A stretch of DNA of 64,000 nt from NCBI GenBank assembly GCA_023374025.1, contig SIJG01000034.1, positions 1,096,758-1,160,757 on the forward strand, read 5' to 3'. Below the pieces are notes generated by a model. The model was given only the letters and a program-made list of their open reading frames with translations. It did no database searches and was not told the origin of the DNA. This DNA is from Heterodera schachtii (Eukaryota; Nematoda; Chromadorea; Rhabditida; Heteroderidae). Both the position numbers and the translations under genes were made by a program. Shown one piece after another: positions 9,446 to 20,706 of the stretch (its first letter is position 1; the number at the start of each line of letters is the position of its first letter).

Positions 9446-12400
9446 TCAATTATATTTCACTTCCGCATAATTTGACGTCCTTTTTCTGTCGCTTTTTCGC
9501 GTCGCTGGTGTGGATGACAATGGCCTAAACGAAATGCCAAAATCTATTTTTTTATCTCTAAAAATTTTAAGTGGATTTGCCTCATTTTCTTTGCCGAATT
9601 TGAATAAAAAATCGAAAAAAACCCCATAAAAAATTGTGAATTTTTAATTGCAATTTTAATTTGATTTTTTAAAGATAATATGCTCAACGAAATTTCAATT
9701 ATTTTTAAAATTTACGCAAATTCTGCTCACCATATGCAATTTGCGCCATTCAAATGAAAGCTGACATTGTTCAAATTGTTGTTCAAATTTTGTTGGTCCG
9801 TCCATTGTGCCGTCGTCGTCATCTCCCCAATTTGGCATCGTTTAATTATCCACCGGTAATTTGCTGCATTGGTCAGTGCCAACGTTTCCCGGGTTCTTTC
9901 GTTCATCAATTCAAATGGCATCATTGATGTTGTTGACGGCGCATAAACAGTAAACTGAATTTTGTAGCTGACGGCAGTGGTGGCACGGCGAAATTGCTAA
10001 ACAAATTTGTGGAAATGAAAATTAGACACACCGTTTCAAAAACGAGACATGAACCAATAAAAAGAGAGTGCAGAGAAAAAAACATCTCTCATTTTGGCGC
10101 GCTATTTTTTTTATCTCTCTTAATAGAGAAAAAATGAATTTACTTCTCTCTAAGAAACTTTTTTTTTCAACAAATTTCCGAACGCTCATTTATTTTTTCT
10201 AATGCATCATCCATACATGTGCAAGGGGTGTCTCAGGCCAAGGGCCGTACGACGGACGATTGAGCCAGGGGGGGTGTCTCGGGACCGATTTTTCATACGA
10301 AGGTCCAAATGCGGCGACCTTTTTTTACTACGCTTTTTGGCGACCTTTTTTTTTTGCTATTAAATTGCGGCGCGATTCTCCAAAAAAACTTTTGGGTAAC
10401 GGGGGGTGGCGGTCCGGCGGTGCCGATAGGCGCCGCCGGGAAAAATTTTTGAAAATTTGAGTACGATTTGTTAACAGATCTACACCAAAAAAGGCCGATA
10501 ATTGTGCAAATTTCGATTTTCCCACTTCGTTACGACCCTCCCCCCCTCCACGACGACTCCCTCCCTCTTTTACAGCCGCCCCCCTTACGACGAACGAAGG
10601 GGGGGTGTCCGAGGCCTATTACGACGAGAGGGGGGTGTGTCGAGACACCCCTTGCACAGGCCCGTATCTAGGGGGGGGGGGGGGGGGGATGGGGGGGCAC
10701 GTGCCCCCCCCCCCCGAAATGAAAAATCAAAAATTTTTCAAGCAAAAATTGGCAAATTTTCTGAAAATTTTGCACATTTTCTTATCATATTGCATTTAAT
10801 TTTCCAAAAATTTTTCCCGGCGGCGCCTATCGGCACCGCCGGGCCCCAATTAGACCATTATTTTTTGAAAATTTGAGCCCAAAATGGAAAAATAGTGCTT
10901 TTTCGGCGCAAAACCGCTAGTATTTTTTGTTCTTTTGGCTCCGCGCTGAAGATTTTGAAAATAACACTAGTACAAAAAAATTTTTTGGCCCGAAGAGCAA
11001 AAAAAAAAAAAGCTCTTCGGGTGCCCTCCCCGAAATTTTTTTCTGGATACGGGCCTGCCCTTGCACATGTATGAATGCATCCAATTGCTTAATATTGCCT
11101 TAGAAAAAGCTTCTCCCCATCAAGAGCTTTCAAATGATACCAAGTTTGTCCAATTTGGTTGGCAAAAATCTTCAAAAATCATTTCCGAAAATCGTATTTT
11201 ATAAAGTTTTGGACAAAAATAAATAAAAATAATCATGTTGCACAGCGGACTCGAACCTCACCCCTCCTCCTCCCTTTGTTTTTGTTGACTAACACATAGA
11301 CCACTGAGACAAAAATTCAATCTTTTTTGAATTGGGAGGCAAAAACTGAAACGGTGTGTAGAGAGAGTTGCACGGGACCGGGGCGGGAAATCCAGGATTT
11401 TTTCTTCGAGTTCCTCCCCCAAACGAAAAATAAAAAATTTTATGGTTACATTTTTGAACATAGGCAATTTTCGTAACAAAGTGCACTCAAATTTTCAAAT
11501 TTTTTTTCTTCAAAAAAATTTTATCTTGGGAAAATTCCCGGTTGGTCCCGGCTTTTCACGCGGTCCCCATCCCGGTCCCGGGCGAAAATCGAGGTCCCGC
11601 GGTACCGACTTTTCTGGTCCCGGTAAGTCCCGTTTTTGTCAAAATTCCCGCCCGGTCCCGTGCAACTCTAATGAAAACACACACAAATTGGCAACAATCT
11701 TTCGAATGGTACAATATTTTGTCCGCGTTTTAATCAATTTTAAAAGAACCCATATAGGTCAGGAGTGGCAAAAGTTATTTAGCCAAGTTATTGTTAGAAT
11801 TTTTTAAAGAAAAATCTTAGTTTTTTAATAGAAAAATTTTTTTCCAAAAAATCACTAACAAGGGAACATTCCGAGCTGTAAGTCGGAAAATTCATATGTC
11901 CATTGGATAGAGCAGGGTCGACTTCTAGTGTGAATTTTTAATTTAGCGGTGTCCGGCGCCTAGTTTAAGAGTTACAGGGCCTCAAAAATAGAAATTTTGG
12001 TTGTGTTCAGTTGGTTAAATTCCCAATTTTGGGGATACGGGTTCGGATCCAACATAAAAAAATAAATTTGAATTAAGTTTTGAATCCAATGGTATATAAT
12101 ATGTACATATGCATTTTCCGACTTGCAGCTCGAAATGTTCCCTTGTAAGATTTTTCTAAACCGGTTTTTCAAGGATGAAATTACTGATTTTTCATTTTTC
12201 AAAAAAAAAAAAAAAAATTTCAAGACAATCGCCGATAATTCTCTAAAATGGCGGGGGCTGGGGGGGCAGGGGCGTATCTAGAAACATTTTTCGGAGGGGT
12301 GTTCACAAAAAATGACTCAATTTTTGCTGTTTTAAGGCAAAAAACTTGTAAAAATAGTGGAAAATGGAGGCCCGGCGGTGCCGTTAGACGCCGCCCGGGA

Positions 12401-14168
12401 AAATTTTTGAAAATTTGAGTGATGTTTGTTATGAAAATTGACTGTAAAATTCAAAAAATTTTCGTTTGGGGGGGGGAATTGAAAAATTGTTCTATTATTC
12501 GCTGGAAATTTTTTTTTTTTTAATTTTCATTTCGGGGGTGGGAGGGAATTCCCTCCCCCCCTATATACGCCCTTGGGGGAGGGGGGGGGGATAAACGTGC
12601 TGTTAATAAAAATTAAAAAAAAACTTTTGCTCCCCGTCACACCTCTTTGAAATTGGAGACCCATGCAATTGCTTTTGGTGCACCATGACTGAACATTCTG
12701 AAGGCGCAAAACAATTGCTTGGGTTGGCCATCGACGGTCGGTGTGTGCAACCAATTGGACAATGCTTGGCCAACAGTTGGAGTTTTTTTTGGCCCAGCTT
12801 CATCATCATCATCATTAGGCACATCGGGCAACAAATAGCCGGAATCGATTGAATTGATGTTGAAATCGGTGAGCATTGTCGGCGAAATGCGGCGCCACAA
12901 TCTGTCCAGATCAGTACCAGCATCCAAATGGCGAATGTTTTGCGCAAAAATTGGCCAAATTTCTCGGGCCAAAAAATTCCAGGTCATGCAAAGTTTGCCA
13001 TAAATGCACACGTCCAAACACAAATTGATGCCTCTTCCATCATCATTGAAAATTTGTTTATTTGAGCGCAGAAATTCGAGCACGGATTGGTTGATGTGCC
13101 TGAAAATGGGGGGGGGGGGTGCCTATTTTAAAAAACTTAGAAATTAAAAAAAATTCTTATAAATTAGGAAATTTTTTTTTTGAAAAAATTTTCGGAGGGG
13201 TTGAAAATGAGCTGCTCCGGAAAATGATATTTTTTGCTTAGCTGCTTTCAATTAATAATATTTAATTACTCAATCCGAAGGTGCTTAAAGCGAATTCTGT
13301 TGGGCAGCGAATGGTCGGGCCACGGAAATTGCACAAATTTGCCATCAATCCTAACAGAAAGTTTTGGCACTGGTCCATCGCCCTTTTCAATTCTGATTTG
13401 TCTCCAAATTGTCAATTCGCTTTTGCCGTCAAAATGTTTGTCCACCAACGCATTGAAACGAGGCGAAAGCAATGCCAATTTGAGACCAAGTTGAGGACGG
13501 TCAAAAAATGGGAGAACATCCATCCAAACATCATTGCACACCCAACTGAAAAATGCAGGGAAAAATGATTGAACGGTTTTAAAATGCTTAATTTGACACA
13601 AGAATTCGGTTCTGTTCGGTTTTACGCGTTCCATGAATGACCATACTCAGTTTCTTAGGCCGTAACTTTTTTCTTAATTGGTCATAGCCTTCATTCTTGG
13701 AATCAAAAGAGTTTAAAAACCCTACAAATTTTTTTTAAAAAATTATCGGAAAAGTTGAAAATTTAATGTTTTCTCATTGTAATTTCTTTTTGAATGCCAG
13801 TATTTACTCTTTTCTTGCGATTAAAAATTGCCGAGACTTTAAGCTTTCGATTGGCATCAAAAATGTGAAGCATTGATCAAATATGAAACAAGCTATGGCC
13901 TAAAAAACTGAGGACATTGTTCATTCATGGGACGGACGCGTAAAATCGAATAAAACTCAAAATTCGGGTTTTCGGTTTTTCACATTTTCCTCAATGTTCG
14001 GTTCGTTTTCTTTGCCACTCGAAGACTTCGCCGTTTGCCAAATGATGTCACAAGTGAACCCATCAATTGCTGCTGTTGTCCATGACCAATTGTGGCGGTA
14101 GAAGAAGCAATGAGGCGGCGATTGTCGGCGGAGGAAAATTTTTGCTTTTTTGTGACGGGCGGTGCCAT
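9446..14168 (-). CDS. Type A F-box-like family protein, intact, with a transposon-filled intron
   Basis: Five exons: 14168-13984, 13545-13270, 13099-12643, 9996-9731, 9524-9446. All phases agree, giving about 420 aa. Exon 1 encodes a Ser/Arg/Lys-rich N-terminus (starts MAPPVTKKQKF, contains a QQQQ run) not seen in the other intact copies. Exon 2 carries the F-box-like segment (WMDVLPFFDRPQLGLKLALL, then SPRFNALVDKHF). Exon 3 starts HINQSVLEFLRSNKQIF and contains a DDDDE insert. Exon 4 has the PFELMNERT motif. Exon 5 is a basic tail. An alternative start at 13634 (MERVKPNRTEF) reads straight into exon 2 without splicing. F-box proteins bind Skp1 in ubiquitin ligases; that role is inferred from the motif only. 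Intron 3 is 2.6 kb and holds at least five mobile-element remnants. Confidence 0.65.
10413..10438 (+). repeat. GATA-loop hairpin core (copy in outer MITE)
   Basis: A perfect stem allowing one G-T pair: arm CCGGCGGTGCC, loop GATA, arm GGCGCCGCCGG. It is followed by GAAAAATTTTTGAAAATTTG and then TTTGTTAACAGAT, as in the copies at 16382 and 46037. Confidence 0.8.
10657..11057. mobile_element. hAT-like MITE nested in the 10208-11073 element
   Basis: TIRs CAGGCCCGTATCTAG (left) and CTGGATACGGGCCTG (right). A perfect 8-bp target duplication CCCTTGCA lies at 10649-10656 and 11058-11065. It carries the hairpin core in reverse orientation at about 10816-10841 and poly-G/poly-C tracts next to the left end. 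Non-coding. Confidence 0.8.
11244..11312 (-). repeat. tRNA-like module (A and B box)
   Basis: On the minus strand a CTCAGTGGTCTATG box-A-like sequence is followed 45 bp later by AGGTTCGAGTCC, a good B box. The arms do not fold into a cloverleaf that I trust, so this is a tRNA-derived Pol III module or pseudo-tRNA rather than a functional tRNA. Confidence 0.45.
11363..11669. repeat. Inverted-repeat element, GTTGCACGGGACCGG ends
   Basis: Left end AGAGTTGCACGGGACCGGGG, right end CGGTCCCGTGCAACTCT. The interior contains repeated GGTCCCG words. Similar GGGACCGGGA sequences occur at 43233-43361 and 45650-45780. Non-coding. Confidence 0.6.
11858..12146. repeat. MITE with ~40-bp TIRs
   Basis: Left end ACAAGGGAACATTCCGAGCT; the right end is its near-perfect complement (AGCTCGAAATGTTCCCTTGT), with pairing continuing through GTAAGTCGGAAAAT. 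No clear target duplication. Non-coding. Confidence 0.65.
12267..12575. mobile_element. hAT-like MITE with hairpin core
   Basis: Ends CAGGGGCGTATCTAG and, on the other strand, CAAGGGCGTATATAG. The flanks are G-rich, so the target duplication is ambiguous. It contains a slightly diverged core at about 12371-12396 (GCCGTTAGACGCC centre) followed by the standard GAAAATTTTTGAAAATTTGAG. Confidence 0.65.
13570..13980. repeat. Repeat-derived intron 1 of the 14168 gene
   Basis: AT-rich self-complementary sequence (GGCCGTAACTTTTTTC against GAAACAAGCTATGGCC) flanked by CCATGAATGACC and GTTCATTCATGG, which pair. It is a small foldback repeat inserted in the intron. Nothing coding seen. Confidence 0.45.
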
Positions 14169-14616
14169 TAAAAAAAATATAATAATTGCCTAAATGAAAT
14201 TTTGTATGAAAAAAATACTCGAGACCGAGATTTAAATTTGCCGGACCGGTTTAACGGATCCAGTAAAAACCGGTACCCTTGATCTCAAAAAAAAAAAAAA
14301 ATTAATTTAAGCATTGGAATTGGGTGTTTTTACACTCGGGTTTATCCTATTTTTTGCGGATAGGTTCTCTATTATGAGAGAAGCAGGAAAATCACTTTTT
14401 TCCGAACAAAGGCGGGCCAAAAGAACGCAAAAAATCGTCTGAAAATGAAACCCGCCGGGCCCAGCAGCGGACAGCGGAAGAAAAAGTGAATGAACGAATT
14501 ATTTTGGGAAATGACAAATGGTCGATCATTGGGAATTGATCGGATAATTGATTATCTCATATTTATTTGTTGCTTCTTTGTTTGAATACATTTAGGTAAT
14601 TGGTGTTGGGATTTTC

Positions 14617-15069
14617 AGATTTTGAAAAGTCATTGATTTTGTCTATGACTTTTTTATCAAGTACTTGATTTTTTTAATTTTTAATCTTCTGTAAAAATTT
14701 TCTTTCCATTGAATTTGGGGTAAAAAAAAATATGCTGATCACGAAATTGAACTCATATTTTGCAAGAACTTCCATTTTTTCGATGAGTTTTCATCAAGTA
14801 CCATAAAAAAAATAATTTCACCCGGGCGGGCTCGAACCCCAGCCCCCGTCTCATATGACCCCTAGTGATTAAAAACTAAATTTCAAAAAATCATAGAAAA
14901 TTAACTACTTGACTTCTCTATAGATTCAATAGCTCATTCGAAAGCTCTTTTTAAGCTCTACAACATCTGTATATGAGTTTTTTCGGCCCATTATTTTTCT
15001 TAAAATTTTTGGAAAAAATCAAGTACTTGATAAAAAGTCATAGACAAAATCAATGACTTTTCAAAATCT
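14617..15069. repeat. MITE with ~55-bp TIRs
   Basis: Left arm begins AGATTTTGAAAAGTCATTGA and continues through TATCAAGTACTTGATTTTT; the right arm is its complement, ending TCAATGACTTTTCAAAATCT. The centre contains CGGGCGGGCTCGAACCCC, a B-box-like sequence on the minus strand. No target duplication identified. Confidence 0.7.
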
Positions 15070-16381
15070 GAGTTCAGATCCGTGATCAGCGTATTTTTCT
15101 ACCCCAGAAAAAATGCTTTTTTAAATTTATTTTTTCCCATCGGGACCACAATTCTGCACCTTTGCCTAATTTTGTTTGTGTTCGGACTGACCATTTGGCG
15201 ATATTAAAAATAGTAATTTGAGTCGGGCGGCTAGCAATTCGGGAAACTGAGAATGTTTTGCGGGATTCACATTGGCATCAAAAAATTCTCACAACAAATC
15301 AAGCAAATAAATGTAAGAATCAACAAAAAGCATTTGTCATAGAAAAAAGAGGGCATCAAATGCATTTCTAATTAGTGTGATTTGGCCATTCCTCAAATAT
15401 AATCAGACGAAATTTTCGTTGCTTTTGCCCGCCTCTTTTTTTTCTTCCGCTGGTGGTGACAATGGCCTAAAATTAAGCATTTTCTTAATTTTACAACAAA
15501 ATCAAATTCCGTTGTTGCTCCTCACCCAATAGAATCGTTGTTACCCCATAAAGTAAAGTGGACATTGACCTCCTTGAAATTGTTGACCCATTCGGGGTTT
15601 CTTTCTGCGCTATCTGGGCAACGCAATTCCTTCGCTTGTCCATCTTGTGTAACCATTTGGCCAACGCATGGCCGGCAGTTGCATTTGGCCCAACAAAAAC
15701 GGGACACAGAAAACCGGATTCGATTGAATTCAATTGGTCAAGATCAGTGAGAATTGTTGGCGATATGCGGCATGGACGGTAAAAAAACGAAAAAAATTGC
15801 CAAAAATTCATTGGCGTAAAAAACAAAACGCCAATGCATTCAAATGGAAAACAAAGTGACTTAATGTTTGATCAAGTTCCTAATCAGGGGTGGGGCGCGC
15901 ACAGAAAAAAACCGCGGCCGCGCATCGCGCATTCAAATTGCCGCGGCCGCGCATCGCGCAAAAAAAAAAACCGCGCCCGCGCACCGCGCATCGCGCATTC
16001 AAATTGCCGCGGCCGCGGACCGCGCATTTAAAAACAAAATTTTCAAAAATTTCAGTTTAATCAATAAAATTTTCCCAAGTGAAAATTTTTTTGAAAAAAA
16101 ATTTGAAAATTTGACTGCACTTTGTTACGAAAATTGCCTATATTAAAATATGTACCCATTAAATTTTTTTATTTTCGTTTGGGGGAGGCATTCGAAGAAT
16201 TTTTCCATTATATAGAAATTTTTTTTTAAATTTTCATGCGGGGGGGGGGGGGGAACCTTGGATTTTCGGAGTCCCAAAATTCTGGATTTTTTTTGAATAA
16301 ATTAACAATCTATTAATTTTTAAATCGCGTTTTTGTGGGCGGTTTTTCCAAAAAACTTTTTGTGAACATTGTGGGGGGGGG

Positions 16382-16407
16382 GCGGCGGTGCCGATAGGCG
16401 CCGCCGG
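16382..16407 (+). repeat. GATA-loop hairpin core
   Basis: Arm GGCGGTGCC, loop GATA, arm GGCGCCGCC within the nested hAT-like element, followed by the conserved AAAATTTTGA stretch and GTTAACAA. Confidence 0.75.
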
Positions 16408-16577
16408 AAAATTTTGATATTTTCAGTGAGATTAGTTAACAACAAAAAATGACCAAATATTTGGTTAATTTGTGATTTTAGGCTGTTTAAAAATTAAAGA
16501 AAAATAAAAGTTGGAATATTTTCTTTATTAATTAAATTTCAATTAAAATAATGTAAAGAAAATATGAAAAAACTTTC

Positions 16578-16644
16578 TGTTCCGTTGAGGAATTGAACCC
16601 AAGAGACAAACACTGAAGGTCAGAAGGTTTAGCCACTAGCCCAA
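16578..16644 (-). repeat. tRNA-like module (A and B box)
   Basis: Minus strand: GGGCTAGTGGCTAAACC (A-box-like) and GGGTTCAATTCC (B box) about 35 bp apart. A comparable module lies in the 45349-46577 element at 46271-46336, also about 200 bp from a hairpin core and followed by CAGACCCCCATTC. Confidence 0.5.
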
Positions 16645-18395
16645 ATATTTATTAGAAAAAATGCTTTAAATGAAATAAATAATAATTTTTTTTCTCAAAA
16701 ATTTCTCATTCCTCACCAATTCACTTCTCTTTTCTCATCAGACCCCCATTCTTACCAGTGCTTAAAAATGCGCGGCGCACCGCGCAAAAAAAAAAGCCGC
16801 GGCCGCGCACCGCGCATTCAAATTGCCGCGGCCGCGACCGCGGATCGCGCAAAAAAAAATGCCGCGAATCGCGGATCGCACATCGCGGCGCGGCCCCAGC
16901 CCTGTTCCTATCAGAGGCCAAAGCTTCCAATCCACTTCAAATAATTTAAATCAGTTGTTTTTTAAAGCTAATAAAAAAAATGAAATTTAACTTATAATAT
17001 TTACGAAAATTTCAGTGCCTTATTCTCGTTGTTTAGTTTTGATCACATTTGATCAGCCATAACTCGCTTCATCCCCAATCAAACTAAACAAAATTAGTAT
17101 CTAAAAAAAGAAAATGAAAAGGAAAATCTTTTTCTAAGCGAATGTTAAGCAATTTGACATCTCAGAAAAAAGTTTGTGGGAGTTTCAAATTTTCATTACG
17201 TTATAACTCAAGTCCTAAACTGCTGATTTCAACCAAAATGCTAAAATTAGTCATTTTTTTATTGATCCTAAAAGTCCAAGTGATTTTATACCCTTATAAC
17301 CAACATTATTAGAATATGCAAATTCCTTGTTTTTTCATGTGTTAGAGATATGAAAATAGTACATCAAAATGAGAGAAAAAGAAACACAAAAGTTTCATCA
17401 CCCCATATCTTTTTAGTTGACCCTTTTTTTGTTTTTAAAAACCCTTAGATTTTGTTCATAATTTTTTTCTCTATCAATATACAAAATATGAAGAAAATCT
17501 GTAAGGCGGAAAAAAAGTTTTATAGAGCGAAGTAAATGCTGTTATTACATTATTAAAAACGAAGAGATAGTACATAAAAGTGAGAGAAATAAAGATAAAA
17601 AGTAAATTGACAGAACGCCAATTTTTTTCTATAATTATCCATAAAAAATATTTTTTGGCAATGTTTTTTTCTTTTTACCGTCCATGGCGGCAACGCAAAT
17701 TGTCCAAATGAGCACCATCGGTAAAGATCAACTGGCGAATGCTTGTGGCAAAAATTGGCCAAATTTCACGGACAAAAACATCCCAAATCTTTTCGTTTGG
17801 CCACACATCCAATTCCAATTTTGTGCCCCTTCCGTCAAAAATTTGCTTGTTGGCACGGAGAAATGTGATCACAGAATGGTCAATATAGCTGAAAAGGGGA
17901 TGCTTTTGATCAGATTTGGCACTTTTGACAAATTGGTCGATCATTTGGAATTAATTGCATGGAAATTGTTGCTTTGACATAAATGCCCACTTTTATTTAA
18001 AAAATTTTATTGTTTTTTTAGAAAATACCGTTATTTTCAAACTCCCCTCAAAAGAGGACAACTATTTTAAGGGGAGTATTGTTTTGTTTACCATTTAAAA
18101 AAAGATTTTTTTTTTAAATATCGTAAATGATTTCTGATCAGCGCATAAAATTAACATTTTGTTAAATCGATGACTAAAAATATCGCTGCTTTTTTTGAGC
18201 CGGTTAAATTCTGAAAAAAAGGATTTATTTAATCGCCGACAACCAGTCCGAGGTCGAAATTATCTTAAACTTTACGGAATTTTTTAAAAGTATTATTATT
18301 TAACATCATAAAGAAAAATACACAAATAAATTCGAGTTCAATTAAAAAATCCAAAAAAGGATCGGTCGATCATTTCTCAATAATAATCCATTCAT

Positions 18396-19482
18396 TCATT
18401 CATTGCGCTGATCACTGCTTTGCCCGGCGGCACTCGAGCACACATTTTCGTCACTTTTATCTGTTGGTGGAGACAATCTCCTGAATTAAATGTATTTAAT
18501 TGGGTAAAAAATAGGAACTTAGCAATGGCAAATGCCATTGATGACTCAATGCTTACTTACACTTACCCAATGCAATTTTGGAAGCCACGCAAATGAAATA
18601 AGACATTGTTCAAATTGGCATCCCAAATTTCGTCGTTTTTCCATTGAATCACCGCCGTCTCCCCACTAATTGGACATCGCTTCAACAGGCAATTGTAATC
18701 AAATTCTTTGCTCAGTGTCAACTTTTCCTTGGTCCGTTCGTTCACCAATTCAAATGGCTCAATTGGCGTTGGCCCGTAAACTACAAAACGAATTGTGTAA
18801 CTTAGAGCACCAGAATCGATTATTTTCAGATGATTGAGATCGGTGAGAATTGCTGGTGAAATGAGACGACGCAAATTGTCCAAATATTTGGCATCGACTA
18901 AGTCCAAATGGCGAATGTTTGCCGAAAAAATGGGCCAAATTTCAGGGACAAAAACATCCCAAATCTGCTGGACATTCTTCGTTTTGTCTGAAAGCACAAT
19001 CAATTCCACTCTGGTGCCCATTCTGTCCCAAATTTGCTGGTTGGAACGGAGAAATGAGATGACGGAATGGTCAATGTACCTGAAAAAGTGCCAACATACA
19101 TTAAATGCTTTAATGCGTCCAAAAAGTGCCGAATTACTCAATTAAGAGATGCTGGAAGTGAATTTTGTTGGGCAGCGGACGGTCCGGCAACGGAAATCCC
19201 TCAGATTTGCCATAGACAAAAAGTTTGGGCATTTCAATGTCCTTGCGAATTGTAATAAATTTCCAAAGCGTAAATCCCTTTTTGCCATCAAAATAGTTGT
19301 CCACCAAAGCATCAAAACGCGGAGAGAGCAATGCCATTTTGAGTCCAAGTTGAGGACGACGAAAAAATGGAAGGATGTCCATCCAAACATCGCTGCAAAT
19401 CCAGCTGAAACATGAAAAATTAGGTTAAATAAAAAGTCTTTAAGTTAAAAATTGTATACATTTTCTTTGAGCGTCGCTTCAT
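18396..19482 (-). CDS. Type A F-box-like family protein with fused domain exons
   Basis: Four exons: 19482-19460, 19404-19138, 19079-18567, 18480-18396. Phases agree and give about 295 aa. It starts MKRRSKK, then the F-box-like exon (WMDILPFFRRPQLGLKMALL...SPRFDALVDNYF). The third exon begins YIDHSVISFLRSNQQIW. After IIDSGAL it passes directly, in frame, into SYTIRFVVYG and the PFELVNERTKEKLTL motif. The usual end of the second domain, the intron and the start of the third domain are deleted. Tail RLSPPTDKSDEN. The reading frame survived the deletion, so a shorter protein is plausible. Skp1 binding is inferred only. Confidence 0.65.
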
Positions 19483-19850
19483 TTGGCGCCAATTAGATGA
19501 GCACACTTATAATTATAATTAGTCGTAAATTATGATTGCAAAAAATGACATTAACTGTCAATTTTCTATGCCTTTTATATGTATAGTTTTTTTTCCTCAA
19601 AAAAGGGTCGTGAGAATCGCTGCCCGTCAAAATGTCCCAGCGTCATAATGTCCCTGCGTCATAATGTCCCTGCGTCATAATGTCCCAGCGTCATAATGTC
19701 CCAGCGTCGAAATGTCCCAGCTCATAATGTCCCCCAAGCCAAAATGTGTCAAAATGTCCCACTCAAAAATTAGTGAAAAAAACTGAAAAATACATAATAA
19801 AATGCTTTCATACCATCTGATTTTAAAATTTTATGCTTTAAGCATCAATA

Positions 19851-20316
19851 TGGACCGTAACAAAATTGAAATTCTCCAAAAAAGTCGTAAGCGTAAGTTT
19901 TTGGACAACAACGACAATGAGAACGAAACAACTTCTGAGCATCATGAACCAAACGACGAAAACAATGACCGCGACGACGATTTTGAAGAAGAACACAACA
20001 CGCCATCGTGAACTTCGAACTCGGGAAAACTCAAAAGGGAGGCGTTTGTCTTTGGTCCGAAGGTAAAGAAATTTTAACCATTAATGCACAAATATTTGTT
20101 AAATTTCAAGGATTTCGTTTTACACACAAACGAAATGACTTATGGAGGTGCGCAGTGCGAGAGTGTCCCGCACTCGTGACAATCATTGAGAAAAGCGACG
20201 ACAGAATGTGCATTGGAGTCTGGAGTCTTTTGCCTGGCAAACACCGACGCTACTATGAGGAAGTGCTCAACTTTCTGCGTCGACGAATTTCACCGGTCAC
20301 ACCCAGAAAAGGGTGA
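19851..20316 (+). pseudogene. FLYWCH-type zinc-finger ORF inside the foldback element
   Basis: The first part (19851-20011) reads MDRNKIEILQKSRKRKFLDN and then a strongly acidic stretch. In the next frame (from about 20015 to 20316) the sequence has F-Q-G-F-R-F-T-H-K-R, then LWRCAVREC and GKHRR. This matches the F-L-Y/W-x-C-x-x-C spacing of FLYWCH fingers found in Mutator-type transposases and nematode transcription factors. A GTGAAC donor at 20008 or a single-base shift could explain the frame change; no acceptor was obvious. No transposase core (DDE) is present, so the element is non-autonomous. Confidence 0.5.
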
Positions 20317-20706
20317 AAAATAAATGTGAATTTCTTAGCAAAATATTTGTTTTAGTCATTTGCGACTTCGAGAAAGGCCTTTCTGCCTGTGCAGTTTGGC
20401 ATCGACTCGCCAGCTCCCTCAACACTAACGTGGCCGTCCACTGTGGAGCAAAACTCATCGCTAGTGGAATACTCGTTGGGATCATCAACAACGACACTGC
20501 TGACAGGCATACCCAAATTTATTAAACTTTTCATTTTTATAATTTTAGTCCGTCCCTGGAAAGAACCCGTCGTCCGTCGCGCACTTTGGTCTACAGGTCG
20601 AAGGATACGCAGGAAAAATAAAGGAATGTGAAAGTTTGGAAGGTTCGACCATGCAAGTCCCTTAAAATTGTTCATTTCGTTTTTTATTATTCCCTCAATT
20701 AATTAG

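Larger units (their letters stand above)
10208..11073. mobile_element. Outer MITE with a second MITE inserted near its right end
   Basis: The ends pair: left CATACATGTGCAAGGGG, right CCCTTGCACATGTATG. A possible 8-bp flank AATGCATC is present on both sides. The interior has a hairpin core at 10413-10438 and inverted GAGACACCCC / GGGGTGTCTC sequences. The right terminus is split by the 401-bp element at 10657-11057. A relative of its terminus (CCTTGCACAGGTATGA) lies at about 32178-32194. Confidence 0.6.
15885..16904. mobile_element. hAT-like element with GCCGCGGCCGCG arrays, nested
   Basis: Ends CAGGGGTGGGGCGCG and GCGCGGCCCCAGCCCTG. Flanks TTCCTAAT (15877-15884) and TTCCTATC (16905-16912) match 6/8. 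Both subterminal regions carry repeated CCGCGGCCGCGCACCGCGC words with ATTCAAATTG between. Inside are a hairpin core (16382-16407) and a tRNA-like module (16578-16644). Non-coding. Confidence 0.7.
15771..17686. mobile_element. DNA transposon with CATGGACGGT termini, 4-bp duplication
   Basis: Left end CATGGACGGTAAAAAAACG; the right end is complementary (TTTTACCGTCCATG), with further matching TTGCCAAAAA inside both arms. GCGG flanks both sides (15767-15770, 17687-17690), and removing one copy restores the interrupted exon. It contains a second, hAT-like element at 15885-16904. Its own sequence is about 0.9 kb with no transposase. Superfamily uncertain. Confidence 0.75.
15403..17888 (-). pseudogene. 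Type A F-box-like pseudogene split by nested transposons
   Basis: The second-domain exon starts at 17888 (YIDHSVITFLRANKQIF), reaches 17687, and continues at 15770 after a 1.9-kb insertion. The rejoined site reads exactly through the family sequence DNLRCRISPTILT. After that come frameshifts. The end of this exon (NNFKE) is joined directly to the end of the third domain (VHFTLWGNNDSIG), so most of that exon is deleted. A normal last exon stands at 15466-15403. The F-box-like exon is absent. Non-functional. Confidence 0.8.

Noticed and set aside
10670..10710. Poly-G and poly-C tracts (also 16240, 32130, 33108, 47490, 47520, 47800) as regulatory G-quadruplexes
   Set aside because: They lie mostly at fixed positions near MITE ends and vary in length between copies; more simply explained as element structure with replication or sequencing slippage.
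11244..11312. Functional tRNA genes (also 16578-16644, 46271-46336)
   Set aside because: A and B boxes are present, but I could not fold acceptor and anticodon stems; they sit in or next to mobile elements and are better called tRNA-like modules.
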